From: an uncultured Clostridia bacterium
GTDB lineage: Bacteria > Bacillota > Clostridia > Oscillospirales > Ruminococcaceae
Assembly: GCA_946183095.1 (NCBI GenBank)
Contig: CAMHBE010000115.1
Coordinates: 1-6,494, forward strand
Length of the DNA stretch: 6,494 bases
Direction of reading: 5' to 3'
Shown piece by piece: positions 5,772 through 6,494 of the stretch; position 1 is the stretch's first letter; every line of letters starts with the position of its first letter. Both the position numbers and the translations under genes were made by a program. Under the pieces are notes generated by a model. It was not told the DNA's origin, made no database searches, and was given only the letters and a program-made list of their open reading frames with translations.

Positions 5772-6491
5772 TTTCCGTATTCTCCTTGCTATGTACTTCC
5801 TTGAAATATTGCTCCAGACCGCTGTAGATCGTGAATGCCACTTTCTTGCGGTATTCCGGAGAGCTGAGGTTAGCCGCGTCGTTCGGGTTGGACAGAAATC
5901 CGCATTCTATCAGCAATGCGGGCTGCTCAGTCGTCTTGAAAAGATACAGACCGTTGTCGATCAGCTTCACCTCGCGGTCGTTGCCCGGCTGGAGTTCCGC
6001 AAACTTTTCCTGCATTATCCGCGCAAGTCTGTAGTTTCCGGGATTGTTCGTCGTGTAGAACATCTGTCCGCCGAAATACTCGCTTTCGGTGTACAGATTC
6101 TGATGCACAGAGAGGAATACACTGTCCGGATAATGTCCGATACCTTCTGGCTGCGAATACCCTCCACCCCGTTGTCGTATATCGAGATGTCCTCGTCGCG
6201 GGTATATACCACCTCGTAGCCGTTCAGTGTCAGCAGTGTCCCGAGATCGAGCACTATGTCAAGGTTTATGTCCTTTTCGTATGCTCCGTTTATTGCCACA
6301 CAGCCCGAGTCTATGCCGCCGTGCCCCGCGTCAAGAACGATGACCTGCTTCTGCAAGGCTTCCGCAGCAGTCTCCTGTATCTTTGCCGTGTCGGATGCGC
6401 GGACGCCGGCGGCGAGTGCGGCAACTGTCACACAGCATACGAGGGTTATCAGGAACGGTATCTTTCCTTTTAATATTTTCAGACTTTCCAT
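5737..6491 (-). pseudogene. cwlD: Frameshifted CwlD-like N-acetylmuramoyl-L-alanine amidase
   Basis: Amidases of this family (Amidase_3) cut the bond between muramic acid and the peptide stem outside the membrane; CwlD works on the spore cortex. The first frame (6491 down to about 6135) gives a basic start, a membrane or signal segment (residues 11-29), the zinc motif D-A-G-H57-G-G, the second zinc ligand E72 and G-I-R-S-Q-K-V-S-D (111-119). It then runs out of frame to a stop at 6015. The rest is in another frame from about 6138 to 5737, with Y-P-D-S-V-F-L-S-V-H-Q-N (third zinc ligand, His at 6103-6105) and L-I-E-C-G-F-L-S-N (catalytic Glu at 5905-5907). About nine residues normally lying between, including an N-R-L-like segment, appear missing. 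All catalytic residues survive, so the break is recent or a sequence error. ATG at 6489-6491 is the likely start, three bases from the window edge. cwlD is the best guess, but other Amidase_3 members are possible. Confidence 0.8.
5782..5787 (-). promoter_or_regulatory. Ribosome site supporting the TTG start of radA
   Basis: AAGGAG on the minus strand lies ten bases before TTG at 5769-5771, slightly long spacing. It falls inside the amidase reading frame, as expected of a translationally coupled overlap. With the conserved M-A-K opening it decides the radA start. Confidence 0.6.
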
Positions 6492-6494
6492 TTT

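Overview
The window suggests a Gram-positive, moderately GC-rich Clostridia-type bacterium, most likely Ruminococcus or a close relative (Oscillospiraceae). This rests on AGGAG-type ribosome sites, sigma-A style promoters (a perfect TTGACA/TATAAT pair at 4024-4053), a CwlD-like amidase next to radA, and the protein style. The genus is an inference. I see no tRNA, rRNA, CRISPR array, insertion sequence or replication origin.

Plus-strand half (1-3544): the tail of an unidentified gene ends at 120. A good promoter (138-166) then precedes three genes in one direction: a membrane diguanylate cyclase with Cache-like sensor, HAMP, PAS and GGDEF domains (186-2150), a ParA/Soj-type ATPase with an AT-hook-like tail (2214-3038), and a small cysteine-rich ComFB-family protein (3077-3472). 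A strong intrinsic terminator (3505-3544) closes the run. ComFB-domain proteins in cyanobacteria have been reported as cyclic-dinucleotide receptors, so this reads as a possible complete c-di-GMP module: a sensor/synthase, a surface-patterning or DNA-positioning ATPase, and a receptor. That combination is the most interesting content of the window.

Minus-strand half (3583-6494): read right to left, it holds a CwlD-like cell-wall amidase broken by a frameshift (5737-6491), the DNA-repair ATPase RadA starting at TTG and overlapping the amidase end (4395-5771), a 416-base gap, and a cytidine deaminase-family gene (3583-3978). The deaminase has its own perfect promoter, which fixes its start well inside the longest open frame.

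The gap (3979-4394) contains an unexpected 160-base imperfect inverted repeat. Its two arms each carry an outward-facing promoter-like sequence with A/T tracts behind it. The left arm drives the deaminase. The right arm is a decayed or weaker copy facing a possible 29-residue open frame. The rest of the gap (4255-4394) is GC-rich with two short perfect hairpins and no gene I can support.
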